A DNA stretch of 64,000 nucleotides from a bacterium (GTDB taxonomy: Bacteria; Patescibacteriota; Saccharimonadia; Saccharimonadales; Saccharimonadaceae), in NCBI GenBank assembly GCA_030530385.1, contig JAUMVB010000001.1, forward strand, positions 98,577-162,576. The letters run 5' to 3'. Position numbers and translations under genes: made by a program. The notes under the pieces are model-generated. The model saw only the letters and a program-made list of their open reading frames with translations. It was not told where the DNA came from and did not search any database. Positions 48,236 to 56,920 of the stretch are shown piece after piece (position 1 is the first letter of the stretch; every line of letters begins with the position of its first letter).

Positions 48236-48820
48236 ATGTATAATTATAATTCATATTATTCAAGCCCATATTATAGCGATTCAATAAGTGGGGCTGCTGG
48301 AATTATTGTATTTGCTATTATAGCATCTATCGTGATTGGCGCTGCAGCATATATATTTCACTCTTTAGTCCTAGGTAAAATATTCCAAAAAGCTGGTCTA
48401 CCTGCGTGGAAAGCTTGGGTGCCATACTATAATATTTGGCTTTTCTTTGAACTTGGCGGATATAACGGCGCATTATCATTGTTAGCTCTGGCGGGATTTA
48501 TTCCTTGGCTTGGCTGGATCGCTTTAATTGTCCACTTTGTATTTATGTGTCTAGCAGCAAATGAAATCAGCAAAAAACTCGATAAAGCTAGCTCATTTAT
48601 TCTTTTCCCACTTGGAGTTGTTTCTATGGGAATTACAACAATTATATGGTACTGCCAAATGGCATTTAGCCAAAACCAATGGAATGATTCTTTAGGAAAA
48701 GAGAGCCTTGCTAAAGGAACAATCCTAGGATATGTAGTAGAAACGGAAGATTCTACTGCCGAAGATAAAACTTCAGAGGCTGAAGTTGTCTCCGAAGAAA
48801 ACAAAACGACTGAAGAATAA
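48236..48820 (+). CDS. DUF5684-like membrane protein
   Basis: A 194-aa protein: Tyr/Ser/Asn-rich start (MYNYNSYYSSPYYS), membrane helix (about 20-45), the conserved segment KAGLPAWKAWVPYYNIWLFF, further helices to about 150, and an acidic Glu/Thr-rich tail. The KAGxPxWxAxxPxYN motif is typical of a family often found near signal peptidases and exported proteins; its function is unknown. Start 48236 follows SD AGAAAGG; the frame open to 48173 covers promoter DNA. Confidence 0.75.
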   Translation: MYNYNSYYSSPYYSDSISGAAGIIVFAIIASIVIGAAAYIFHSLVLGKIFQKAGLPAWKAWVPYYNIWLFFELGGYNGALSLLALAGFIPWLGWIALIVHFVFMCLAANEISKKLDKASSFILFPLGVVSMGITTIIWYCQMAFSQNQWNDSLGKESLAKGTILGYVVETEDSTAEDKTSEAEVVSEENKTTEE

Positions 48821-48830
48821 TCTAAAATTG

Positions 48831-48866
48831 AAAAAATGACCTTAATTACTGTAGGTCATTTTTTAT
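48831..48866. terminator. bidirectional terminator between convergent genes
   Basis: AAAAAATGACCT and AGGTCATTTTTT, perfect 12 bp, loop of 10. Confidence 0.85.
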
Positions 48867-48871
48867 TCAGT

Positions 48872-49918
48872 CTAAATTTCTAGCGGTTCTTGTTCAATTT
48901 CAAAACCAAATTTATTTTTAACCTCTTGCTGGATTTTCGCTCTCGCAGCTGCTAAATCGGCATATGTTTTCGCAGAAACATTGGTTAAAATCAAGGCATT
49001 TTTATCATGTGGGCGCATACCATGAATAATTTTACCACGTAGTCCAGCCTTATCAATCAGCCAGCCAGTTGGGATTTTAGAAAAACCCTTCTTCTCGCTC
49101 GGAAAAATAACCGCATCAGGGAATTTTGCAATAAAAGCTTTTGCTGAAAGATCAGGTATTTCAACATTTTTAAAGAAGCTACCCGCACTAGGAATATCTT
49201 TCGGATCTGGTAGTTTCTCCGAGCGAAGAAAAATCACAGCCTCCATAATTTGAGCTGAAGTTGCTTTTGCAGGATTTATGGAATGATTTTTAAAATATTC
49301 TTCAACCGAAAAATAAAGCGGGATTTTCTGTTGTTTTTTAAACAATTTTAGCTTTACAGATATTATAAAATACTCACCAACTTTCTCTTCACGAAAAATA
49401 CTTGAACGATATCTCAAACGGCACTGTTCCTTACCCAAAACTTCGATATTGCCAGTTTTAAGGTTTATCACTTCACAACTTTCAAAAATAGAAATAGTTT
49501 CTTGACCATAAGCACCAACATTCTGAACTGGTAAAGCACCAACCGTTCCAGGAATCATCACCATAGCCTCACAGCCACTCAACCCTTGCTCAACTGACCA
49601 ATGACAAAATTTATCCCAATTTTCCCCAGAACCGAGTTCGAAAGTTTTAGAGCTATCGTCTTCATCAACTTGTTTTACTCCTAAAAACTCATTTTTTAGC
49701 ACTAAACCTTCAAAACCCTCATCACGAACGATCGTATTGCTGCCACCGCCAAGCACGAAAATCGGCAAACTATTCTCTTTAGCAAACTGGATACCAGCTT
49801 GAACGTCGTCAATACTATTCACCTTAGCAAAAAACCTAGCCTTACCGCCAAGTTGCATAGTTGTCATTTTGCCTAAATTTATGTTTTCTTCAATTGTAAG
49901 ATTTTTAAACTCTATCAT
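48872..49918 (-). CDS. murB: UDP-N-acetylenolpyruvoylglucosamine reductase
   Basis: A 348-aa flavoprotein of the type I (E. coli-like, longer) MurB form. FAD-binding PIFVLGGGSNTIVRDEGF, core MIPGTVGALPVQNVGAYGQE, RYRSSIF, and the catalytic Ser in IPSAGSFFKN with the terminal Glu region. Second step of muramic acid synthesis after MurA (53068). TATAAT ends 6 nt before ATG, so leaderless. Confidence 0.96.
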   Translation of the reverse strand: MIEFKNLTIEENINLGKMTTMQLGGKARFFAKVNSIDDVQAGIQFAKENSLPIFVLGGGSNTIVRDEGFEGLVLKNEFLGVKQVDEDDSSKTFELGSGENWDKFCHWSVEQGLSGCEAMVMIPGTVGALPVQNVGAYGQETISIFESCEVINLKTGNIEVLGKEQCRLRYRSSIFREEKVGEYFIISVKLKLFKKQQKIPLYFSVEEYFKNHSINPAKATSAQIMEAVIFLRSEKLPDPKDIPSAGSFFKNVEIPDLSAKAFIAKFPDAVIFPSEKKGFSKIPTGWLIDKAGLRGKIIHGMRPHDKNALILTNVSAKTYADLAAARAKIQQEVKNKFGFEIEQEPLEI

Positions 49919-50002
49919 ATTAAAATTATATCATGGAACGAATAATCAATGCAAATTATGAGTTAAAATAAAAAGCCTTCACGGCAATTTGTTTATTGAA
50001 TT

Positions 50003-50079
50003 TGGTACACCCGGCAAGATTCGAACTTGCAACCGCTTGGTTCGAAGCCAAGTACTCTATCCAGTTGAGCTACGGGTGC
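50003..50079 (-). tRNA. tRNA-Arg (anticodon UCG)
   Basis: Acceptor GCACCCG/CGGGTGT (G-U at the end), anticodon stem CTTGG/CCAAG with loop CTTCGAA, T loop GTTCGAA, encoded CCA. Confidence 0.96.
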
Positions 50080-50120
50080 TTATGAAATAATTATACCACA
50101 AGCACCCTTTTTTGTGAAGT

Positions 50121-51689
50121 CTATTTTTTGACAGAAAATTCCTGAACTAGATAGCGATTACTACCAGTAAGTCGATCCTTAATTAGTTCCTGGCTTACTA
50201 ACGACCAGCTCGAATCCAATCCATCTTTCTGAGTTTCGCCATAACTATAAACCATCCATATTTTTGAATATTTTTTAGAAAATTCTTTAATATCGATAAT
50301 TTTATGTACCGATTCCTCTTCTAGCATTTTCAAAGATCCAATTCTATAGTCTTGATTCCAGCCCGTAAAGAAAACTGGATTTTGTGGAGTTGAATATTGA
50401 GCAGCTTCATAATAAAAATATCCCGAGGTCACCACAATTGGTTCATCATTACCCGCAACAGTTTTAATTCTCTCTATTATCTGTCGCGTCTCTGTTGTCT
50501 CGTTGGATGTTTTAGAAAATCCACTCTGGCGAATAATCTCATAATTTCCATAAATAAAACTCGCAATCACTAACACAAATAAAGCAATTGATATTTTTTT
50601 GCTTTTTCTAGGAATACTTGGAACTAAAGAGCCTAAGACTAACGCAGCGAAAACCATTCCGCTCAAAGCATAACGATCTACAAAAATTGATTTAAAAGGT
50701 GGCAGACTCAGCAAAAATAAAACTACTACAGGCAAAATCGCCATCGCTCCTAGAAAAGAAAAATCATATTTTTTTTCTTTGGGAATTCTAGATGTGACAA
50801 CAAACAATAACCAAACTATACCAAAAATAACCAAACACCACCAGCCATTAAGGTCACCGGAATTAACAAAGGTAAAAAAATTCGAAATATAATTTGGTAT
50901 AGTATTAAAACTCAAATCCTTAATCCAAAAACTACTCTTCACGCTTAAAGCTTGAGTGATAAAGAATGGAATCCATGGTAAAAATAATCCCATAATCCAA
51001 ATATTTAAAACAAGCCATTTTTCGCCAAAAAGCTCCTTTACCCAAAACGAAATTTTATTTTCAAAAAATTCTTTTCGCAACACCCATATCCGCCAAAGCC
51101 ATAAGGCTACAATCGTTAGCCCATAGAGATATTGAGTCCATAATCCAGCCGCAGCCGACAAGACGAATATAATCCGCCATTTCTTTTTTGCTTTTTCAGA
51201 ATTTTTAACCAAATAAATTTCATAGAAGGCTCGAACCGTTAAGATTGACAAAAATGCTACCATCATATACATTCTAATTTCTTGCGAATATCGAACAAAC
51301 ATTGGAGAAATTGCAAGCATTACTATCGATAAAAGTGCAGTTTTTGTCGATTTAAAAATCCGCTTAATAAGGTAAAAAGCAAAAATTAAAGTCAAAACGC
51401 CAAAAAATACTGACAACGATCGAAGCCCAAAATCACTCGTGCCAAAAATTAAGCTCCAAATTTTAAGTGCAAAATAATATAGCGGTGGATGAACATCAAC
51501 TGAAGTAAGATGCCAAATTTTGGCAAAATCGTAACGAATTAAATATGCCGAGAAAGCTTCGTCAAACCAAATTGAAGCTTTAGCTAGTGTTGGTAAAGTA
51601 AGTAATAAAAAGCCAGATACAACACCCAAAAGACCAATAAGCTCAAGCTTTCTATCTTTTTTTTCATTTTTCCATATTTTTTTCAGCAT
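50121..51689 (-). CDS. GT39/ArnT-like membrane glycosyltransferase
   Basis: A 522-aa protein with about 11-12 membrane helices. The first outer loop carries WFDEAFSAYL with the Asp-Glu pair, then SVDVHPPLYYFALKIW, the PMT-family hallmark of lipid-phosphate-sugar-dependent enzymes. A C-terminal soluble part (about 400-522) lies outside. Transfer of a sugar to protein or wall glycan is expected; acceptor unknown. The ATG is 4 nt downstream of the glyA stop: an operon. Confidence 0.85.
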   Translation of the reverse strand: MLKKIWKNEKKDRKLELIGLLGVVSGFLLLTLPTLAKASIWFDEAFSAYLIRYDFAKIWHLTSVDVHPPLYYFALKIWSLIFGTSDFGLRSLSVFFGVLTLIFAFYLIKRIFKSTKTALLSIVMLAISPMFVRYSQEIRMYMMVAFLSILTVRAFYEIYLVKNSEKAKKKWRIIFVLSAAAGLWTQYLYGLTIVALWLWRIWVLRKEFFENKISFWVKELFGEKWLVLNIWIMGLFLPWIPFFITQALSVKSSFWIKDLSFNTIPNYISNFFTFVNSGDLNGWWCLVIFGIVWLLFVVTSRIPKEKKYDFSFLGAMAILPVVVLFLLSLPPFKSIFVDRYALSGMVFAALVLGSLVPSIPRKSKKISIALFVLVIASFIYGNYEIIRQSGFSKTSNETTETRQIIERIKTVAGNDEPIVVTSGYFYYEAAQYSTPQNPVFFTGWNQDYRIGSLKMLEEESVHKIIDIKEFSKKYSKIWMVYSYGETQKDGLDSSWSLVSQELIKDRLTGSNRYLVQEFSVKK

Positions 51690-51693
51690 CTAA

Positions 51694-52968
51694 TTACTCC
51701 TTATCGCTAGGTAATGGAAAATGCTTAGCAAATTCACTAACCTCATTTTTAATCTCAGCAAGTCTCTCAGCATCATTGCGATTCTCAATCGCCAGCCTCA
51801 TCCATTCAGCAATTCGAACCATTTCAGCCTCCTTCATTCCGCGAGAAGTTATCGCTGGCGTTCCAAGACGAATCCCGCTAGGTGTAAACATTGGCAAAGT
51901 ATCATTAGGAATTGAATTAGCGTTTAGAGTTAGGCCAATTGCATCCATTGCGCGTTCGGCAGTTTTCCCGTCAATTCCAAAACTTGCATAAATATCGACT
52001 AGGATTAAGTGGTTCTTTGTGCCTCCAGTTACAAGTTTGAAACCTCTTTTTACGAGCTCCTCAGCCAAAATTTGAGCATTCTTCATTACTTGTTGAGCAT
52101 AAATTTTAAATTCAGGTTGAAGCGCTTCATAAAAAGAAACCGCTTTTGCTGCAATTGAATGCATTTGTGGACCACCTTGTGTTCCCGGAAAGACACTGCG
52201 GTCAATTAAAGTTGGAAGATTCTCGAGAGTTTTTTCTGGTTTTTTGAGCGGATTACCCACTTTTCCATTCGAAAGAATCATTCCACCACGAGGGCCACGG
52301 AGGGTTTTATGTGTTGTAGTCGTCACAACATGAAAACCGTAGTCAAATGGGTTTTTCGAAACACCTCCAGCAATTAGGCCAGCAATGTGCGCAACGTCAG
52401 CCATGAGCATGGCGTTATATTTATTGCCAATTTTAGAAATTCGTCCGTAATCAATTTCGCCAGGGTAAGCAGAAAATCCGGAAAGGATTATTTTTGGTCT
52501 ATATTTTTCGGCTAACTCTTCAATTTGATCGTAATTAATTTCACCATTTTCATCTAAGCCATAACGTACAAAGTTATAAATCTTACCGCTACGCGTTACT
52601 GGTGAGCCGTGTGTTAAATGACCGCCTTGAGGCAAATCCATGCCCAAAACCGTATCGCCAACTTCTAGCCAAGCGTTATAAACTGCCTCATTCGCATTCG
52701 CACCACTATGTGGCTGAACATTCGCATGGTCGCAATTAAAAAGCTGTTTTGCACGCTCAATTGCTAAACTTTCAATGATATCAGTATTCTCTTGACCGCC
52801 GTAGTATCTTTTCCCTGGGTAGCCTTCAGAATACTTATTCGTTAAGACCGAACCAAGGGCCACCAATACTTCTCTTGAAACATAATTTTCACTTGGAATT
52901 AATTCCAAGCCTTCTCGCTGACGATTCTCTTCTTTTTTTATCGCCTCAAAAACTTCTTTATCGAACAT
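51694..52968 (-). CDS. glyA: serine hydroxymethyltransferase
   Basis: A 424-aa PLP enzyme. LELIPSENYVS, GYPGKRYYGGQE, VQPHSGANANEAVY, and the PLP-lysine block VTTTTHKTLRGPRGG. Converts serine and THF to glycine and methylene-THF, pairing with FolD. SD GGAG before ATG, with a TATAAT about 30 nt upstream, so this one has a normal leader. Confidence 0.97.
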   Translation of the reverse strand: MFDKEVFEAIKKEENRQREGLELIPSENYVSREVLVALGSVLTNKYSEGYPGKRYYGGQENTDIIESLAIERAKQLFNCDHANVQPHSGANANEAVYNAWLEVGDTVLGMDLPQGGHLTHGSPVTRSGKIYNFVRYGLDENGEINYDQIEELAEKYRPKIILSGFSAYPGEIDYGRISKIGNKYNAMLMADVAHIAGLIAGGVSKNPFDYGFHVVTTTTHKTLRGPRGGMILSNGKVGNPLKKPEKTLENLPTLIDRSVFPGTQGGPQMHSIAAKAVSFYEALQPEFKIYAQQVMKNAQILAEELVKRGFKLVTGGTKNHLILVDIYASFGIDGKTAERAMDAIGLTLNANSIPNDTLPMFTPSGIRLGTPAITSRGMKEAEMVRIAEWMRLAIENRNDAERLAEIKNEVSEFAKHFPLPSDKE

Positions 52969-53067
52969 TTTTCTCCTTTTTCAATTGTTTCAATTATACC
53001 AAATTACCTGTAAAAAATAAATCTCAAAAACTTGTGATAAAAATTCATTTCATGATATAATTTAACC

Positions 53068-54597
53068 ATGAAAAATAATCAAGCTTATCTCGAAAAAATA
53101 GGACATTTAATTCAGGAATTCCGCATCGGTCGCGGATTAACTCAAACTGAGCTTGCCGAAAAGATCGGCTCATCACAAAGCGCAATCAATCGCATCGAAA
53201 GCGGCAAGCAAAATATTACACTAGAAATGCTAGCACGAATCTCCGATGAGCTATCAAGCGAAATCATATCTGTTAATGCGCACAAAAAGACCAATTTTCG
53301 AGTTCATGGAGGACGAGAACTGTCTGGCGAAATTGAAGTTAAAACCTCGAAGAATGCTGCCGTAGGGCTACTTTGCGCCTCACTTCTCAATAAGGGGAAA
53401 ACAACCTTGCGACGAGTAGCACGTATTGAGGAAGTTAATCGAATCATTGAAGTTTTAAATTCAATTGGCGTTCGTACGAAATGGCTTAATGAAGATAATG
53501 ACCTCGAAATCATACCGCCAACCGAATTAAACTTCGAAAATATGGATATTGAAGCTGCAAAGCGCACTCGCAGTATTTTAATGTTCCTAGGGCCACTACT
53601 TCATCAGTACGAAAGTTTCCAAATTCCTTTCTCTGGAGGGTGTAATTTAGGAACGCGAACGATTGAACCACATCTAGCAGGCTTAAAACACTTCGGCGCA
53701 AATATAACAGCCCAAACAGATTTTTACGAGGTTATAAATAAGCCTAAAAACGTTTCAAAACCAATTCTTCTTACCGAACGTGGCGATACGACCACCGAAA
53801 ATATTATCATGGCAGCAGCCTTGTCTGGTCAAGAAATCATCATTCGAAACGCTAGCCCTAATTACATGGTTCAAGACGTCTGTTTTTTCCTCGAAAAACT
53901 CGGTGTTAAAATCGAAGGAATCGGCACTACTATCCTCAAAATTCATGGCGTCTCCAAAATTGAAAAAGATGTCGAATACTGCGTCAGTGAAGACCCTATT
54001 GAAGCAATTACATTTGTTGCGGTAGCTTTAGTAACAAATTCTGAATTAACAATAAAACGTGTACCGATTGAATTTACAGAGCTTGAAATTGCTGTCCTTG
54101 AGCAAATGGGCATGCAATACGAGATTTCAGACGAATATCTTTCTCGCAACCAAAAAACTCGTCTAGTGGACTTAAAAATTAAGAAATCTGAACTCACATC
54201 AGCCAAAGATAAACTTCATTCTCTTCCATTTCCTGGAGTAAATATGGATAACCTGCCTTTTTTAGGCTTGATTGCAACAACTGCAAAAGGCACCACATTA
54301 GTTCATGACTGGAGCTATGAAAACCGCGCGATTTACTTTACTGAATTATCACGCTTAAACGCTCAAGTTCAACTTGTCGATCCGCACAGAGTTTATATCT
54401 CGGGACCAACCAAGTGGAAGCCAGCCGATATAGTCGCCCCTCCAGCTCTAAGACCAAGCGTCGTTGTCCTGATCGCAATGCTTGCCGCGCCGGGAATCTC
54501 CACACTAAGAGATGTTTATAATATAAATCGAGGATATGAAGATTTTGCGGAGAGATTAAATTCGATCGGAGCACGCATAGAAACTATTACAATCTAA
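53068..54597 (+). CDS. murA: HTH-domain fused to UDP-GlcNAc enolpyruvyl transferase (MurA)
   Basis: A 509-aa fusion. Residues 1-70 are an XRE/Cro-type helix-turn-helix (RIGRGLTQTELAEKIGSSQS, INRIESGKQNI); 75-509 is MurA with VKTSKNAAVG (catalytic Lys region), FSGGCNLGTRTIEPH (the PEP-reactive Cys is present), and NRGYEDFAERLNSIGA. MurA makes the first committed peptidoglycan precursor. The fusion is in frame without linker stop, and the TATAAT (6 nt before ATG, leaderless) sits upstream of the HTH part. The HTH may autoregulate the gene (inference). Confidence 0.93.
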   Translation: MKNNQAYLEKIGHLIQEFRIGRGLTQTELAEKIGSSQSAINRIESGKQNITLEMLARISDELSSEIISVNAHKKTNFRVHGGRELSGEIEVKTSKNAAVGLLCASLLNKGKTTLRRVARIEEVNRIIEVLNSIGVRTKWLNEDNDLEIIPPTELNFENMDIEAAKRTRSILMFLGPLLHQYESFQIPFSGGCNLGTRTIEPHLAGLKHFGANITAQTDFYEVINKPKNVSKPILLTERGDTTTENIIMAAALSGQEIIIRNASPNYMVQDVCFFLEKLGVKIEGIGTTILKIHGVSKIEKDVEYCVSEDPIEAITFVAVALVTNSELTIKRVPIEFTELEIAVLEQMGMQYEISDEYLSRNQKTRLVDLKIKKSELTSAKDKLHSLPFPGVNMDNLPFLGLIATTAKGTTLVHDWSYENRAIYFTELSRLNAQVQLVDPHRVYISGPTKWKPADIVAPPALRPSVVVLIAMLAAPGISTLRDVYNINRGYEDFAERLNSIGARIETITI

Positions 54598-54601
54598 AAC
54601 T

Positions 54602-54636
54602 AAAACCGCCTAAACTAATAGCTTGGGCGGTTTTAA
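54602..54636 (+). terminator. intrinsic terminator after murA
   Basis: AAAACCGCC and GGCGGTTTT flank a 15-nt loop. Confidence 0.8.
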
Positions 54637-54645
54637 ATAATTTCT

Positions 54646-54723
54646 TGGGGTGAATGATGGGACTCGAACCCACGGCCTCCGGAGCCACAATCCAGCGCTC
54701 TAACCAACTGAGCTACAATCACC
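54646..54723 (-). tRNA. tRNA-His (anticodon GUG)
   Basis: Acceptor GTGATTG/CATTCAC with an extra 5' G facing C73, as needed for HisRS, anticodon loop TTGTGGC, and encoded CCA. Confidence 0.95.
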
Positions 54724-54766
54724 ACGGCTTTCTAATTTTATCATAAACCAATACTAAAATCAAATT

Positions 54767-55228
54767 TTAGCGATAAAAATCTGGACGAATTTGCGCTGAG
54801 GATGTTTGAGATGATGGTGAATTCGCTTTTACATAACGCCCAGCTAAACCAGACTGTTTTATTTCAGAAAAACTCCGGACGGGCAACTCACTTCTTACGC
54901 TCTGCAACCCTCTTTTACTTAATCGATCTACAAAATCCGCCCGGGGACTCTCTAAATCGATATTTCTACTTTTCTGACGAGATCTAATCTTATCAAGAGA
55001 AGTTTGTGCTGATTTTGAAATATCCCTAACATTACTTGCTCGCATCTGAGCGATTTTTGATTCTCTGTATGCCCTGATTTTTGTATTGCGCCGATCAATA
55101 GACATACGGTCGGTAAATGTTTTTGAGCTTGTCGCTCCAAAATTAGACCCACTCTGAGCCTTTGCATACCCACTACTGTGGGCTACATCCTCTAAACTAG
55201 CCTTTACCACAAAGTCATTCATTTTCAT
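54767..55228 (-). CDS. basic Ser/Arg-rich hypothetical protein
   Basis: A 153-aa soluble protein, rich in Ser, Arg, Lys and Gln, with helical heptad-like stretches (about 60-95) and no hydrophobic core. No family recognised. TAAAAT ends 6 nt before ATG, giving a leaderless mRNA and supporting that the gene is real. It lies between tRNA-His and tRNA-Gly. Confidence 0.6.
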   Translation of the reverse strand: MKMNDFVVKASLEDVAHSSGYAKAQSGSNFGATSSKTFTDRMSIDRRNTKIRAYRESKIAQMRASNVRDISKSAQTSLDKIRSRQKSRNIDLESPRADFVDRLSKRGLQSVRSELPVRSFSEIKQSGLAGRYVKANSPSSQTSSAQIRPDFYR

Positions 55229-55308
55229 AGTTAAATTTTACCATAACTAATTTATTTTTCAAATAAACACTCTTGATTTAACAGAAAAATTTGCTATAAT
55301 TAAAACAT

Positions 55309-55383
55309 GCGGGCGTCGTATAACGGCTAATATACCTGCCTTCCAAGCAAGTGATGAGAGTTCGATTCTCTCCGCCCGCACCA
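55309..55383 (+). tRNA. tRNA-Gly (anticodon UCC)
   Basis: Acceptor GCGGGCG/CGCCCGC, anticodon loop CTTCCAA, T loop GTTCGAT, encoded CCA. TATAAT lies about 15 nt upstream. Confidence 0.96.
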
Positions 55384-55405
55384 TTTGATCTTTTTTGTTT
55401 TAGTG

Positions 55406-55437
55406 AAAACTCCGTTCTTTGCGGAGTTTTTGCTTTT
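55406..55437 (+). terminator. intrinsic terminator after tRNA-Gly
   Basis: AAAACTCCG and CGGAGTTTT with loop TTCTTTG, then TGCTTTTT. Confidence 0.8.
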
Positions 55438-55470
55438 TAAAATATTTTTTGATATAATTGTTTTAGGTCA

Positions 55471-55547
55471 GCCCCCGTAGCTCAGTGGATTAGAGTAAGA
55501 GGTTTCTACCCTCCTGGCCGTAGGTTCGAGTCCTACCGGGGGTACCA
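55471..55547 (+). tRNA. tRNA-Arg (anticodon UCU)
   Basis: Acceptor GCCCCCG/CGGGGGT, anticodon loop TTTCTAC, T loop GTTCGAG, encoded CCA. The outermost anticodon-stem pair is A-C, a mismatch. Confidence 0.93.
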
Positions 55548-55601
55548 AAAAATTTATAAAATATTTCAAAATCACAAAAAGTGTGATACAATTTAATCAT
55601 T

Positions 55602-55678
55602 GGGCCAGTAGCTCAGCTGGTTAGAGCACCTGCCTCTTAAGCAGGGTGTCGAGGGTTCGAGCCCCTCCTGGCCCTCCA
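55602..55678 (+). tRNA. tRNA-Lys (anticodon CUU)
   Basis: Acceptor GGGCCAG/CTGGCCC, anticodon stem CCTGC/GCAGG with loop CTCTTAA, T loop GTTCGAG, encoded CCA. Confidence 0.95.
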
Positions 55679-55720
55679 AAATAAACCTCCGCAGTTCTAT
55701 ACTCGGAGTTTTATTTTTGA
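55678..55720. terminator. bidirectional terminator between tRNA-Lys and the MATE-like gene
   Basis: AAAATAAACCTCCG and CGGAGTTTTATTTT pair over 14 positions with one mismatch. Confidence 0.75.
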
Positions 55721-56913
55721 TTTTTTCGAATCGCTCTCCCAGTGGAAAGTATTTTATATCTTTGATTAAAAACTAAATTGACAAATACCACCTGATATAA
55801 TTGCGCTAATACTTGAGCAATACTTAGAGCAAGTGGAGTAATGGGGCTAAATACGATAACTAGAAGAAGCCGAAATGCCATGGCAGAAGATTTTATAAAA
55901 GTAGCAGTTTTAGCGGAAAATTTTAACTGAATAAAATCTAGTTTTAATCGATACTGAGGATATAGCAAAAATGCCAAATATTCAATTACTACAAAAATAA
56001 CAGAAATACCTAGATTTAAATCATAAAAATTTTTCATACTTACAAAAGCAATAATTGAGCTCAAAATTAGCACAAAAATCAAGATATAAGAATTCTTATA
56101 ACTTTTAGGAAAATTCATACGTTTCTTAGCGATGTCAATCTTAGCTTTAACCGGAATCGCCGTAGCAACATCCCATTGAATATCAGTTATTAAGGTAACA
56201 AAAGTTATTGCTAAAGCATACTCTTCACCAAAAGAAAAAGCTTTCCCAATTCCAAAAAGATAAACAAAAAATAAAATTAAATTTTCACCAAAATCCATAG
56301 AATTTATCTTTATCGATCTTAAAATATTGAATCTAAAAGAAATTCTTCGCACTTCTCTTATAAATACAAAAAGAGTAAAGGTAAAAATAGTCAGTAAAGT
56401 TGCACTAATTATTATTTTTGAATTTTTAGTCAAAAATGAAGCGCCGATCAAAACGATAAAATTCAATAGATTAAAGATTAATGAATATTTATTTGCAGTT
56501 TTATTTTTATCTTGATAATAAAGTTTATCTAGAATTATACAAAAAACCAACTGAGCCCAAAGCTGAAGCGTAATATAAAGACAAAAGTCTCGATAAATAC
56601 TAGGGTCAGCATTCATGAAAATAATAAATTTATCAATATTGAGTGCTACTAGCCCAAAAATAATTCCAGAAAATATCAAACCTGTAAAAATTCCAGCATC
56701 AACAATCTTTGAATTTCTAACCTTTATTGAAACTAAATTTGCGCCCACACCAAAAATATCACGCAGCATTAACCATACAAATTGTAGCGGATAAGTAATC
56801 GAAAACACATTAATAAGTCGAGAATCTAAAATTAGACTCAGCGTAAACCACGAAATAATAGGACTAAGAGAGGCTAAAGCTAAATCAAACCCAATTCTAA
56901 AGAGCTGTTTCAT
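55711..56913 (-). CDS. MATE/flippase-like multi-pass membrane protein
   Basis: A 400-aa protein with about 11-12 helices arranged in two similar halves, and few charged residues inside, as in MATE-type exporters. FGVGANLVSIKVR in the second helix region resembles the polar pocket of MATE proteins. No substrate clue. The ATG is 8 nt downstream of the Clp ATPase stop on the same strand, so it may be part of that unit. Confidence 0.65.
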   Translation of the reverse strand: MKQLFRIGFDLALASLSPIISWFTLSLILDSRLINVFSITYPLQFVWLMLRDIFGVGANLVSIKVRNSKIVDAGIFTGLIFSGIIFGLVALNIDKFIIFMNADPSIYRDFCLYITLQLWAQLVFCIILDKLYYQDKNKTANKYSLIFNLLNFIVLIGASFLTKNSKIIISATLLTIFTFTLFVFIREVRRISFRFNILRSIKINSMDFGENLILFFVYLFGIGKAFSFGEEYALAITFVTLITDIQWDVATAIPVKAKIDIAKKRMNFPKSYKNSYILIFVLILSSIIAFVSMKNFYDLNLGISVIFVVIEYLAFLLYPQYRLKLDFIQLKFSAKTATFIKSSAMAFRLLLVIVFSPITPLALSIAQVLAQLYQVVFVNLVFNQRYKILSTGRAIRKNQK

Positions 56914-56920
56914 TTTTAAG

